The position numbers and the translations under genes are program-made. This document shows positions 53,329 to 61,720 of a stretch of DNA of 64,000 nt, piece by piece. Source of the stretch: Bacteroidota bacterium (GTDB lineage: Bacteria > Bacteroidota > Bacteroidia > NS11-12g > UBA955). The notes under the pieces were generated by a model that saw nothing but the letters and a program-made list of their open reading frames with translations, ran no database searches and was not told where the DNA came from. The stretch spans positions 32,324-96,323 of the forward strand of contig JAGXTF010000088.1 of the NCBI GenBank assembly GCA_018333525.1, read 5' to 3'. Each line of letters starts with the position of its first letter. Position 1 is the first letter of the stretch.

Positions 53329-54981
53329 TTATGTAAGGAATTCCTTCAATTCTGCATCAAAATATTGCAACGCATTTTTAATCGGCAAAGGCAGTCCTCC
53401 ACCCAGCGCACAAAGACTTCCAATCTCCATGGTATTTAATAAATCATCCAGCAAATCGCGTTCAATTTTGTAATTTTCTTCGATTGCTTTTTCAAACATT
53501 TCTTTTCCTCTGGTACTTCCAAGCCTGCATGGGAAGCACTTTCCACAACTTTCATGTGCCGTAAATTCAAATAAATGTTTGATATATTTTACCAGTGGAA
53601 ATTCGTTTGGAATACAAACAACGGATGCATGTCCCAATAAAAATCCCCCTTGTTGAAAGCTCTCAAAATCTACAGTAAGTGAATCGATTTTGTCTACCGG
53701 AACCAGCCCACCTAGCGGTCCACCTATGTGCATGGCTTTTATGTCTTTTTTAAAGCCGCCGCCCATTTGGTCAATTACATGACGCAATGGAGTGCCCATA
53801 TCCACTTCATATATTCCGGGATTTTTAAAAAATCCATCCAGCGAAATCAATTTAGTTCCGGTACTTCTTCCCCTTCCAATTGTCGCAAATTTTTCTCCGC
53901 CTTCCCGCAAAATCCATGGAACACAAGCCAATGTTTCAACGTTATTTACAACAGTTGGTTTGTTAAACAAACCTACCTGAGCGGGAAAAGGAGGGCGCAC
54001 ACGAACTTCTGGGCGTTGGCCTTCTATAGAATTTAATAGTGCAGTTTCTTCGCCGCAGATATAGGCTCCCTGCGCACGAATAATTTTAAATTCAAAATCA
54101 AATCCACTGCCATGAATGTTATTTCCCAAATGTCCGGCATCATGTAATTCTTTGATGGCCGCTTCGCATACATCAATGCTTTCCGGATATTCTCCGCGTA
54201 TATATAAAACGCCCCAATTTGCTCCAATGATGTAACCGGTAATCATCATTCCGAGCAACACGGAATGTGGTCTTTGCTCCAATAAAAATCTGTCTGAATA
54301 AGCACCGGGATCTCCTTCATCCGCATTGCAAACAACAAATTTGGTAGAGCCGGCTGTGTTTTTACAGGTTTCAAGTTTTATTCCCATTGGAAAACCTGCA
54401 CCACCTCTGCCTCGTACTCCGGATTTTTTAATTTCTTCAAGAAGTGCGTTCTGATCTTTTTGCAAGGCGGATTTCCATAAAGCATAAAAAGAAGAAAGGT
54501 CATTGAAAGGTTCCAGCAAAACAGGAGTTCCGAAATGGCCGGTATTGTAAGTATCTACGGCAGTTCTGCTGCCTTTTTTGATGTCGCTTATTTTTTCAAT
54601 ATCTGCACCACTGTAATTGTAACCATTGGTATGGAAGGCACTATTTTCATGACACCTTCCCAGACAATACATACTCCCGATTTCATCTTTTCCGTATTGA
54701 GCACCCAGCTTTTCTTTCAAAGCATCCTGGGTTCCTGCAGTTAAACAGGCTGAGCCATCACATACATAAACTTTTTTGCCTTTATTTTCCGCCCTTGTAA
54801 AATCGTAAAAACTCGCAGATCCATAGGTATTTGCTTTGCCAACAAGAAAAGCATCTGCCAGTTGTTCCAATTCTTCTACGGTAGGTGTTCCGCCAGATTT
54901 TCTGGCAAGAATTCCGATTTCTTCAAACAGGTTTTCCTGCAAACCTTTTCTTCCGGAAAGTTCACTGAGATTCTTCGACAT
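53329..54981 (-). CDS. NuoE/NuoF-fused diaphorase subunit of NAD-dependent formate dehydrogenase
   Basis: 550 residues. The N-terminal ~140 residues are a NuoE-like thioredoxin-fold 2Fe-2S domain (VCDGSACLTAG and MYCLGRCHENSAF supply four Cys). The NuoF domain follows: GRGGAGFPMGIKLETCK (FMN/NADH loop), CNADEGDPGAYSDRFLLEQ, GEETALLNSIEGQRPEVR, and the 4Fe-4S site ESCGKCFPCRLGS. This is the HoxF/FdsB-type build. Complex I clusters carry NuoE and NuoF as separate genes beside nuoG, which is not the case here. With fdhF 5.8 kb away on the same strand, it most likely transfers formate electrons to NAD+. It could also serve an electron-bifurcating hydrogenase, but no hydrogenase gene is present. 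Confidence 0.88.
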   Translation of the reverse strand: MSKNLSELSGRKGLQENLFEEIGILARKSGGTPTVEELEQLADAFLVGKANTYGSASFYDFTRAENKGKKVYVCDGSACLTAGTQDALKEKLGAQYGKDEIGSMYCLGRCHENSAFHTNGYNYSGADIEKISDIKKGSRTAVDTYNTGHFGTPVLLEPFNDLSSFYALWKSALQKDQNALLEEIKKSGVRGRGGAGFPMGIKLETCKNTAGSTKFVVCNADEGDPGAYSDRFLLEQRPHSVLLGMMITGYIIGANWGVLYIRGEYPESIDVCEAAIKELHDAGHLGNNIHGSGFDFEFKIIRAQGAYICGEETALLNSIEGQRPEVRVRPPFPAQVGLFNKPTVVNNVETLACVPWILREGGEKFATIGRGRSTGTKLISLDGFFKNPGIYEVDMGTPLRHVIDQMGGGFKKDIKAMHIGGPLGGLVPVDKIDSLTVDFESFQQGGFLLGHASVVCIPNEFPLVKYIKHLFEFTAHESCGKCFPCRLGSTRGKEMFEKAIEENYKIERDLLDDLLNTMEIGSLCALGGGLPLPIKNALQYFDAELKEFLT

Positions 54982-55047
54982 CTGCTTTCAAAATTAAAGC
55001 AATAGCGAGAGAATGGAAATAAAAATTAAAATGAAAACGAAATGGTA

Positions 55048-56601
55048 CTATTCACCCACAATCGGGTGCCCGTCGGAATCCTGAAATTCAAGCCTGGTAA
55101 CATGAAACGAAATTTCGGGTTGCAATCTGAGCCAGCGGCGGTATTTTCTCCACCATCGCATACGAAGCGAAGGGAATCCGTGTTTGATATAGGAAATAAC
55201 CATGGGATGTGCGCGCAACGTCAGGTTGCGGTGGTTCATATTTTCCCATAAATAAACCACATTATTTTCAAGCCTGTCCAGTAATTGAACACTATTTTCA
55301 ATTCTACCTGTGCCATTGCAACTTGGACAAATTTCAGTGGTGGTAATTTCCACTTGGGGTCGCACCCTTTCTCTGGTAATTTGAACCAAACCAAATTTAC
55401 TCATGGGCAAAATGGTATGCCTCGCCTTATCATTTTTCATGGCGATGCGCAATTCATGGTACAATTGATTGCGGTGTTTCTGGTCTTTCATATCGATGAA
55501 ATCCACCACAATAATTCCTCCCATATCTCGCAAACGTATTTGCCTTGCAATCTCTTCTACCGCTTCCAGGTTCACTTTCAACACATTCTCTTCCCTGTTT
55601 TTAGGATCGAATGAGGTGTTGCCGCTATTTACATCAATTACATGCAGTGCTTCGGTATGTTCTATTACGAGATACGCGCCACCACTAAATGGTACACTCT
55701 TGCCAAAGGAAGATTTTATCTGCCTGTTTACGCCATAATGCTCAAAAATGGCAGACTTGCCCTGGTGCAATTTCAACAATTTCTCACTTTGAGGAGAAAT
55801 GCGCTGCAGATACAGTTTTACCTCGTTCAAAAGATCGTTGTCATTCACAACTACCTGAGAAAAGGTGTCATTAAAAATATCGCGTAAAATGGTTTGTAAA
55901 CGGTTGCCCTCGCCCAAGACAAGAGATGCGGTGTTGGCATTTTTCAACTGTTTTACCAGTGAGTCCCATTTCTTCAACAGGTTGCGCAGATCTGTATCCA
56001 GATCCTGAATATCTACACCTTCAGCAACGGTGCGGATAATAACACCGAAATTATTTGGTTTCAGGCTGGATGCCAGGTCTTTCAGGCGTTTTTTCTCTGA
56101 AGGGCTGCCAATTTTTCTGCTTATGCTGATTTGATTGGAAAATGGAACCAGTACAAAATATCGGCCTGCCAGGCTGATATCGCAACTGATTTTGGGCCCT
56201 TTATTGGCAATTGGTTCTTTCAGAATTTGAACCAAAACCCTTTCACCGGATTTAAAAGCCTGGGTAATTTTGCCTGTTTTTACGGTTTGTGCTTCCAGCG
56301 TAAAACGCTCCATGTCAAAGGGTTTTCCTTTGGCATCCATCACCATTCTGGTGAATTTTTTAAGCGAATTTACGTTGGGACCGAGGTCAAAATATGTAAG
56401 AAAACCATCCTTCTCCGCACCTATATCTACAAAGGCGGCATTGAGCGCCGGAGAAATTTTTTTAATCTTACCCAGGTAAAAGTCACCTACCTGAAACGAG
56501 GAATCTACCGGTTCACGGTGCAATTCCGTAAGTTTTTTACCTGTTAATAAGGCAATTTCAATACCCGACGAATTTTTGTTAATGATTAATTCGTTGGACA
56601 A
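55048..56601 (-). CDS. rng: Ribonuclease G/E family endoribonuclease
   Basis: 517 residues, RNase G size (no long RNase E tail). An S1-like RNA-binding domain (~35-125, GDFYLGKIKKISPALNAAFVDIG, DGFLTYFDLGP) precedes the DNase I-like catalytic region with IIVVDFIDMKD (Asp metal ligands) and the Zn-link CPSCNGTGRI. The ATG start gives the conserved MSNELIIN. It processes rRNA and decays mRNA in the cytoplasm. It is followed by the diaphorase gene and preceded by the 29-residue basic protein gene, 22 bp away, in the conserved Bacteroidota order HU, TPR, basic peptide, rng. Confidence 0.95.
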   Translation of the reverse strand: MSNELIINKNSSGIEIALLTGKKLTELHREPVDSSFQVGDFYLGKIKKISPALNAAFVDIGAEKDGFLTYFDLGPNVNSLKKFTRMVMDAKGKPFDMERFTLEAQTVKTGKITQAFKSGERVLVQILKEPIANKGPKISCDISLAGRYFVLVPFSNQISISRKIGSPSEKKRLKDLASSLKPNNFGVIIRTVAEGVDIQDLDTDLRNLLKKWDSLVKQLKNANTASLVLGEGNRLQTILRDIFNDTFSQVVVNDNDLLNEVKLYLQRISPQSEKLLKLHQGKSAIFEHYGVNRQIKSSFGKSVPFSGGAYLVIEHTEALHVIDVNSGNTSFDPKNREENVLKVNLEAVEEIARQIRLRDMGGIIVVDFIDMKDQKHRNQLYHELRIAMKNDKARHTILPMSKFGLVQITRERVRPQVEITTTEICPSCNGTGRIENSVQLLDRLENNVVYLWENMNHRNLTLRAHPMVISYIKHGFPSLRMRWWRKYRRWLRLQPEISFHVTRLEFQDSDGHPIVGE

Positions 56602-56623
56602 TACAGAGGTCGCTTAGAAGTGA

Positions 56624-56713
56624 TTACCTTTTTTTGTGTCTGTTCTTTCTCAGACGCTTCTTGCGTTTGTGTGTCGCAATCTTATGACGTTTTCTTTTTT
56701 TACCGCTTGGCAT
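56624..56713 (-). CDS. 29-residue basic protein (AURKAIP1/COX24-domain, bTHX-like)
   Basis: A complete 90-bp gene easily missed because of its size. The peptide begins MPSGKKRKRHKIATHKRKKR and ends LRKNRHKKR; over half the residues are Lys, Arg or His. Near-identical peptides occur throughout Bacteroidota between rng and HU/TPR genes and are annotated as AURKAIP1/COX24-domain or Thx-like small-subunit ribosomal proteins. It probably binds 16S rRNA; the ribosomal role is inferred from composition and family. The gene lies 13 bp after the TPR stop and 22 bp before rng. Confidence 0.9.
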   Translation of the reverse strand: MPSGKKRKRHKIATHKRKKRLRKNRHKKR

Positions 56714-56726
56714 ATCTTAAATATCT

Positions 56727-57533
56727 TTATTTGTTTTTCTGGTTTCTTTCGGCCTTGATCGCAAGATCTCTATATGTTTTAGAGTTCTCCCGATCTCCCA
56801 TCTGCCCGTAGATGTCGCTCAGTTGAAACAACCATACCGGATTTTGGGGCTGCAAAGATATTAATTTTTCACATTTCGCCACCGCTTTTTTCCATTGGCC
56901 TGATTTCCGAAGCAATCCCAAATGGATAAAATGGGTTTCCACATTGTTGCTGTCGATGGCCAAAGTTTCGCGTAAAACGCCCAGAAACTTCATGGGTTCA
57001 TTCTCGTACTCGCTGATATAAGTGATAAGCGCATTTCTCAATGGTACATTGTTTGGATTCATTTCCATTCCCCTGTCTATAAGCGTTTTGCCTCTTTGCA
57101 TTAAATAATCGCTGATCAATGGATAATCTCTGAATTCTGCGCCACCAAAAACCAGGTTGCGCGCAGCACTGGTAATATTATCCTGAGTGGGATTCTTTTC
57201 CGCGATATCAGCCTCCAGCGTAGCACTTAGTGGTTCTATCCCGCTTTCGGCAGACCACTTCCACAAAGCACGAAGGGTATCTTCGGAAACCTTTTCAGGA
57301 CTTATCCGAATATTTCGGGCAACAAAATCAGTAGGACGGACTTCTTTGAAAATTTCGTCTAAAAATTCTTCCCGGCTCACAGGTTTGTGAATTCCGGTAA
57401 CACCAGCCATAGGCCTATTCGCGGATTTTGCAGGTTCCGCGGTGGATGAAAGCCATAAACTGCGAATAAGCATAACAGATACCAGCGTAGCTATCCCTAA
57501 AACAATCGCGATATGAGTTCGATTCTGAATCAC
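56727..57533 (-). CDS. Membrane-anchored TPR protein
   Basis: 268 residues. An N-terminal anchor helix (HIAIVLGIATLVSVMLIRSLWL) is followed by a linker, a helical region (~60-150) and two to three TPR units at the C-terminus (NVPLRNALITYISEYENEPM, NVETHFIHLGLLRKSGQWKKA, NPVWLFQLSDIYGQMGDREN). TPR arrays mediate protein-protein contacts; partner unknown. It lies between HU and the basic peptide/rng genes in what looks like a single transcript, an arrangement typical of the phylum. Confidence 0.8.
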   Translation of the reverse strand: MIQNRTHIAIVLGIATLVSVMLIRSLWLSSTAEPAKSANRPMAGVTGIHKPVSREEFLDEIFKEVRPTDFVARNIRISPEKVSEDTLRALWKWSAESGIEPLSATLEADIAEKNPTQDNITSAARNLVFGGAEFRDYPLISDYLMQRGKTLIDRGMEMNPNNVPLRNALITYISEYENEPMKFLGVLRETLAIDSNNVETHFIHLGLLRKSGQWKKAVAKCEKLISLQPQNPVWLFQLSDIYGQMGDRENSKTYRDLAIKAERNQKNK

Positions 57534-57572
57534 ATCGCAAAGGTAATAGATTAAAACTGCTGGTATTTTTGC

Positions 57573-57881
57573 TTATTTCCCTTTAACACGGGCGCTTAGC
57601 TCCTTGCTGGATTTTACTTGTCCTGCAAATTCCTTCGCCGGCTTAAATCGCGCCACAAAATGCGCAGGTACAACCAAACTGGTGTTGCGCTTAATGTTTC
57701 TGGCCACTTTGGTTTCTCTTTTCTTTAACTCGAATGTTCCAAATCCACGCAAGTAAATATTGTTGCCATTCACCATAGAATTTTTAACAACAACAAAAAA
57801 GTTGTCCAAAGTGTCTGCGATTGCCGTCTTTTCAAGCCCTGTGCGAACGGCTATCTCGTTTACAATCTCGGATTTAGTCAT
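57573..57881 (-). CDS. HU family DNA-binding protein
   Basis: 102 residues. HU/IHF fold: TKSEIVNEIAVRTGLEKTAIADTLDNFF (helices 1-2), NIYLRGFGTFELKKRETKVARNI (beta-arm base), FVARFKPAKEF, then a Lys-rich tail of 10-15 residues longer than classical HU (VKSSKELSARVKGK). It is a nucleoid-associated, DNA-bending protein. It starts only 43 bp from the divergent mutY, so the two promoters must overlap or extend into coding sequence. Confidence 0.94.
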   Translation of the reverse strand: MTKSEIVNEIAVRTGLEKTAIADTLDNFFVVVKNSMVNGNNIYLRGFGTFELKKRETKVARNIKRNTSLVVPAHFVARFKPAKEFAGQVKSSKELSARVKGK

Positions 57882-57924
57882 AAATACTCTGCTAAGTAAA
57901 AAAAATTATTTTGATTATTGCGTT

Positions 57925-58980
57925 GTGGAGTTTCAATCTTTATTCGCGAAATTAATAGCAGACTACCGAATCAACGCTCGGTTTTTGCCTTGGAGAACGA
58001 GTCGTGACCCCTATCAAATATGGGTTTCAGAGGTAATATTACAGCAGACAAAAGTATTGCAGGGACAGGATTATTTTATGACATTTCTCAGATATTTCCC
58101 CGATGTTTTTTCTCTTGCCGATGCTCCAGAGGATCAAGTACTTAAAGTTTGGGAAGGCCTCGGTTATTATAGCCGTGCAATTAACATGCACCATAGTGCC
58201 AAATTCATTGTAGAGCAGCTCAAGGGCAGATTCCCCGATGATTTTGACGGAATTCGCAAGCTAAAAGGTGTTGGAGATTACACGGCAGCGGCAATTTCTT
58301 CCATTGCCTTTGATTTGCCTCATGCAGCTGTGGATGGCAATGTAAAACGCGTCGCCTCCAGATTGTTCGGAATCCGGGAACCAATCGACAAACCCGCTGG
58401 GGTAAAACAAATTACCGAATTGCTAAATGAAATAATCCAATATTATTCACCCGGTGAGTTTAATCAGGCAATCATGGAATTGGGTGCATTGATCTGCACA
58501 CCCAAAAACCCGGATTGCAGAAGATGCCCCATGCAGGAACATTGTTTTGCATTTGCCAATAACCTGCAAAAATCTCTTCCAGTGGTAACACCAAAGAAAA
58601 AGCCTGTAAACATGCATATAGAATTTCTTTTTTTGGAATCTAAGGGTAAAACCTGGTTGCATAAAAGAGACAAAAATGGAATTTGGAAAGGGCTATTTGA
58701 ATTCCCCGCCAAAATTGTAAACCACCTTTCTGAAACACCGCCTGTCTGGATGATGGAATTCCTAGATAATAGCGATGTTTCAAAGGTTTTGGGGCATAGG
58801 GATTATGTACATAAACTGACACACAGAACAATTTTTGCAAGATTTTGGCATTTATCAGGAAAGCCCTCTAATATTGTGAAACAAAATCAAACGTATACAG
58901 AATTAAAAACTACAGAAATCAGCGGTTTCCCGGTACATCGGCTTATGCTGAAATACTTGGGTGATAACCGGATGATTTAA
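57925..58980 (+). CDS. mutY: A/G-specific adenine DNA glycosylase MutY
   Basis: 351 residues from a GTG at 57925. The open frame continues upstream through hu on the opposite strand, but that stretch is not MutY-like. Motifs: LPWRTSRDPYQIWVSEVILQQT (catalytic Glu and substrate pocket), LKGVGDYTAAAISSIAF (helix-hairpin-helix and catalytic Asp region), AAVDGNVKRVASRL, the 4Fe-4S site CTPKNPDCRRCPMQEHC (C-x6-C-x2-C-x5-C), and a C-terminal NUDIX-like 8-oxoG recognition domain ending LMLKYLG. It removes A mispaired with 8-oxoG. First gene of mutY, ssb, gldE, gldD, a classic Bacteroidota order. Confidence 0.94.
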   Translation: MEFQSLFAKLIADYRINARFLPWRTSRDPYQIWVSEVILQQTKVLQGQDYFMTFLRYFPDVFSLADAPEDQVLKVWEGLGYYSRAINMHHSAKFIVEQLKGRFPDDFDGIRKLKGVGDYTAAAISSIAFDLPHAAVDGNVKRVASRLFGIREPIDKPAGVKQITELLNEIIQYYSPGEFNQAIMELGALICTPKNPDCRRCPMQEHCFAFANNLQKSLPVVTPKKKPVNMHIEFLFLESKGKTWLHKRDKNGIWKGLFEFPAKIVNHLSETPPVWMMEFLDNSDVSKVLGHRDYVHKLTHRTIFARFWHLSGKPSNIVKQNQTYTELKTTEISGFPVHRLMLKYLGDNRMI

Positions 58981-58994
58981 CGAAAGGAACAAAA

Positions 58995-59447
58995 ATGATT
59001 AACAAAGTAATTTTACTGGGAAGACTGGGCAAAGACCCACAAGTGAAGCAACTGGACAATGGCCGTGTGGTGTGTAATGTAACACTGGCCACCAATGATT
59101 ATTATACCGATAAAGACGGAAACCGAAAGGAAAGCACAGAATGGCACAATCTTGAAATTTGGGACAATCAGGCACGTACTGCCGAAAGGTTTCTCAAAAA
59201 AGGAAGCATCATTTATGTGGAAGGGAAAATCAGAACAGATAAGTATGTGGACCCTGAAGGACAAGAGCGCCAAATAAAAAAGATCAGAGTACTTAATATG
59301 CAAATGATGGGCGCCATGGCGCGACCTGAAGGTGAAAATCAACGCAGTTACAGCCCAACCAGCAACCAGCCGGTTTTTGAAAATCGTTCAGAAAATGCGG
59401 ATGATAATCAGAATGATGACAATGTTGATGACGACCTGCCATTTTAA
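58995..59447 (+). CDS. ssb: Single-stranded DNA-binding protein
   Basis: 150 residues. OB fold ~1-110: MINKVILLGRLGKDPQVKQL, VVCNVTLATNDYY, WHNLEIWDNQARTAERFLKKG, IYVEGKIRTDKY. It is followed by a disordered Asn/Ser/Pro-rich linker and the acidic tip DDDLPF that binds repair and replication partners. It starts 14 bp after mutY, with a purine-rich AAAGGAAC ahead of the ATG. Confidence 0.96.
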   Translation: MINKVILLGRLGKDPQVKQLDNGRVVCNVTLATNDYYTDKDGNRKESTEWHNLEIWDNQARTAERFLKKGSIIYVEGKIRTDKYVDPEGQERQIKKIRVLNMQMMGAMARPEGENQRSYSPTSNQPVFENRSENADDNQNDDNVDDDLPF

Positions 59448-59638
59448 ATTAAAATCGTAAATTTAATTTTGTAATTATTTCCAATTCAAATTCTTAGAAT
59501 TAATGTTTTTGAAGATGAAAATAATCCAAAAAGTAAAGAAAATTATTGATCAAATTCTCGTTGTAAAATTATACATGCCCACAGAACCCAAAACGTATTC
59601 CATAACAAAATTCCGGAAACATATAATTCCAATCAACC

Positions 59639-60988
59639 ATGGATGATACCGGTCCGGTCGGAGTTTTAGCTGTTTCCTCTGTATTCAGAAGCCTGGATGG
59701 TGCTGCTATTTCATCATTGCTTTTATTGGGGCTATTCATGCTAATCTGCCTGTTACTATCTGCAATTTGTTCCTCAGCAGAAAATGCTTTTTTTTCTCAT
59801 CGCGAAAGTGATTTGGAAGTGTTGCGTGGAAGCAAGCAAACAACTTCAAGAAATATTATTTATCTCCTTACTTATCCAAAGCATTTGCTCGCAACCATTT
59901 TGGTGGTGAATAGTCTGAGCATTGTTTCGTTTGTAGTACTCTCTACATTCTTCATGCATACCCTGCTCGATATTGAGAACCACCCCGTTTTGCGTTTTTT
60001 TATTGAAGCAATTGTGGTAACCTTGTTAATCCTCATATTTGGCGAAGTAATGCCAAAAGTTTATGCTACCCAGCATTATAAAAAATCCGCAGCTTTTCTC
60101 AGTTATCCCATGCGTGTTTTTATGTTTTTGTTTTGGCCTTTTACCAATTTGCTGGTTCGCGTTACCGGATTTTTGGAAAAACGCGTCAAACAAAAAGCAC
60201 CCGAATTAACGCCGGAAGAATTGAGCCATGCTATTGATATTGCCGCGGATAAAGAAGATGCGGAACAAGAAAAAGAAATATTAAAGGGAATCGTAAATAT
60301 CGGTCAAACTCAGGTGAGTCAGATAATGCGTTCGCGCATGGATGTTGCCGCAATAGATGATTCTCTGAATTACCACGAAGTGCTGCAAGAAATACGCAAA
60401 CACAGGTTTTCCAGAATGCCCGTTTATCATGAGAAATTCGACAATATAACCGGAGTTCTTCACATGAAGGATATTATGCCATATCTGGCGGAAAATGCAG
60501 ATTTCAATTGGCAGAAATTTCAACGGCAGGCTTTTTTTGTCCCGGAAAATAAAATGATTGACGATTTGTTGCATGAATTTCGGGTAAGCAGAACCCACCT
60601 CGCGGTGGTGGTTGACGAATATGGCGGATGTAACGGAATTGTTACCCTCGAAGATATCCTGGAGGAGGTTTTTGGTGAAATGCAGGATGAATTTGATGAT
60701 GAAACCCAACAATACAGCAGGTTGGATGAAGACACTTACTTGTTTGAAGCCAAGGTTCCACTGGTGGATTTTTTGCGTATTGTACATTTACCGGTAACCT
60801 TTTTTGATGAAGTAAATCAGGAAACCGATACATTGGGTGGGTTAGTTACAGAAATCGCCGGAAAAATTCCTATTCAGGGAGAAGAAATTAATTATAAGAA
60901 TTTATCGTTTTATATTGATGCTGCAGATATCCGAAAAATCACAAGAGTGAAAATAAAAATTCAGAAACAAACGGAGAGTAATGATTAG
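59639..60988 (+). CDS. gldE: Gliding motility-associated protein GldE (CNNM/CorC family)
   Basis: 449 residues. An N-terminal DUF21/CNNM membrane domain (helices around SSLLLLGLFMLICLLLSAICSS, LLATILVVNSLSIVSFVVLS, FFIEAIVVTLLILIFGEVMP and YPMRVFMFLFWPFTNLLV; AENAFFSHRESDLE) is followed by two CBS domains (VSQIMRSRMDVAAIDDS, TGVLHMKDIMPYL, THLAVVVDEYGGCNGIVTLE) and a CorC/HlyC C-terminal domain (EDTYLFEAKVPLVDFLRI). GldE works with GldD in T9SS/gliding. The 191-bp gap from ssb contains no gene. The assignment to GldE rests on the ssb-gldE-gldD order. Confidence 0.9.
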   Translation: MDDTGPVGVLAVSSVFRSLDGAAISSLLLLGLFMLICLLLSAICSSAENAFFSHRESDLEVLRGSKQTTSRNIIYLLTYPKHLLATILVVNSLSIVSFVVLSTFFMHTLLDIENHPVLRFFIEAIVVTLLILIFGEVMPKVYATQHYKKSAAFLSYPMRVFMFLFWPFTNLLVRVTGFLEKRVKQKAPELTPEELSHAIDIAADKEDAEQEKEILKGIVNIGQTQVSQIMRSRMDVAAIDDSLNYHEVLQEIRKHRFSRMPVYHEKFDNITGVLHMKDIMPYLAENADFNWQKFQRQAFFVPENKMIDDLLHEFRVSRTHLAVVVDEYGGCNGIVTLEDILEEVFGEMQDEFDDETQQYSRLDEDTYLFEAKVPLVDFLRIVHLPVTFFDEVNQETDTLGGLVTEIAGKIPIQGEEINYKNLSFYIDAADIRKITRVKIKIQKQTESND

Positions 60989-61120
60989 AAATGAAATCAA
61001 TACATATTTGAAAGTAACCGAATATGGTTGTTTTTCTAATTTCAGAAATAAGTCACTTTTCAGGACTATTCAGGTTTTTTAACTGTTAATTGAATCGAAA
61101 ATGGAATCTAAAAAAGTTCA

Positions 61121-61720
61121 ATGCATAAAATTTTAAACCTGCGATATTTAATTGGAATTACCACAACCATATTCCTTTTTTCATGTGGAGGAGATAACTA
61201 TGTGCCCAAGCCGCGCGCATATCCCAGAATCTATTTACCTGAAAAAAAATACTACGTTTTCGACACTTCCTTTTGCCCTTATACTTTTGAAATTCCGGAA
61301 TATTCCAAAATGGAGAAAGATACCAATACGGGCTATACGCCGGAATTGACATGGTTCAATTTGAATTTCAAACCCTTTGGGGCAACGCTACATATCACGC
61401 ATTACAATTTCACATCCTGGGCGTTTTATGATTCTCTGGTTTCTGATTCCAGAAAGCTTGTAAACAAGCACCTTTTAAAAGCCAATGATATTCTGGAAGA
61501 ACCTATTTCAAGCGTAAATCCAAACCTGCATGGGGTGATTTTTAGAATCGAAGGCAATACGGCGACCAATTACAATTTTTATGTTACCGACAGTGTCAGA
61601 AATTTCTTTCGGGGAGCATTATATTTTAACAGAATTACGAATCAGGACAGCATAGCTCCTGTATATCAATTCATCAAAACGGATGTGGAACATCTGATTA
61701 AAACCTTTAAATGGAAATAA
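61121..61720 (+). CDS. gldD: Gliding motility lipoprotein GldD
   Basis: 199 residues. The signal peptide ends TTTIFLFSC with the lipobox Cys at residue 22, followed by the GldD hallmark GGDNYVPKPRAYPRIYLPEK and LTWFNLNFKPFGATLHITHY, FYVTDSVRNFFRGALYFN and a final DVEHLIKTFKWK. GldD is an outer- or inner-membrane-associated lipoprotein required for gliding and T9SS function in Flavobacterium. It lies 132 bp behind gldE; the porE-like gene overlaps its stop. Confidence 0.94.
   Translation: MHKILNLRYLIGITTTIFLFSCGGDNYVPKPRAYPRIYLPEKKYYVFDTSFCPYTFEIPEYSKMEKDTNTGYTPELTWFNLNFKPFGATLHITHYNFTSWAFYDSLVSDSRKLVNKHLLKANDILEEPISSVNPNLHGVIFRIEGNTATNYNFYVTDSVRNFFRGALYFNRITNQDSIAPVYQFIKTDVEHLIKTFKWK

Noticed and set aside
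53329..54981. Part of a complex I (nuo) operon
   Set aside because: NuoE-like and NuoF-like domains are fused and no nuo genes are adjacent; a formate dehydrogenase alpha subunit is the nearest fitting partner.
57760..57924. 55-codon extension of mutY into hu
   Set aside because: Antisense to hu with no MutY similarity. GTG 57925 starts just before the conserved region.
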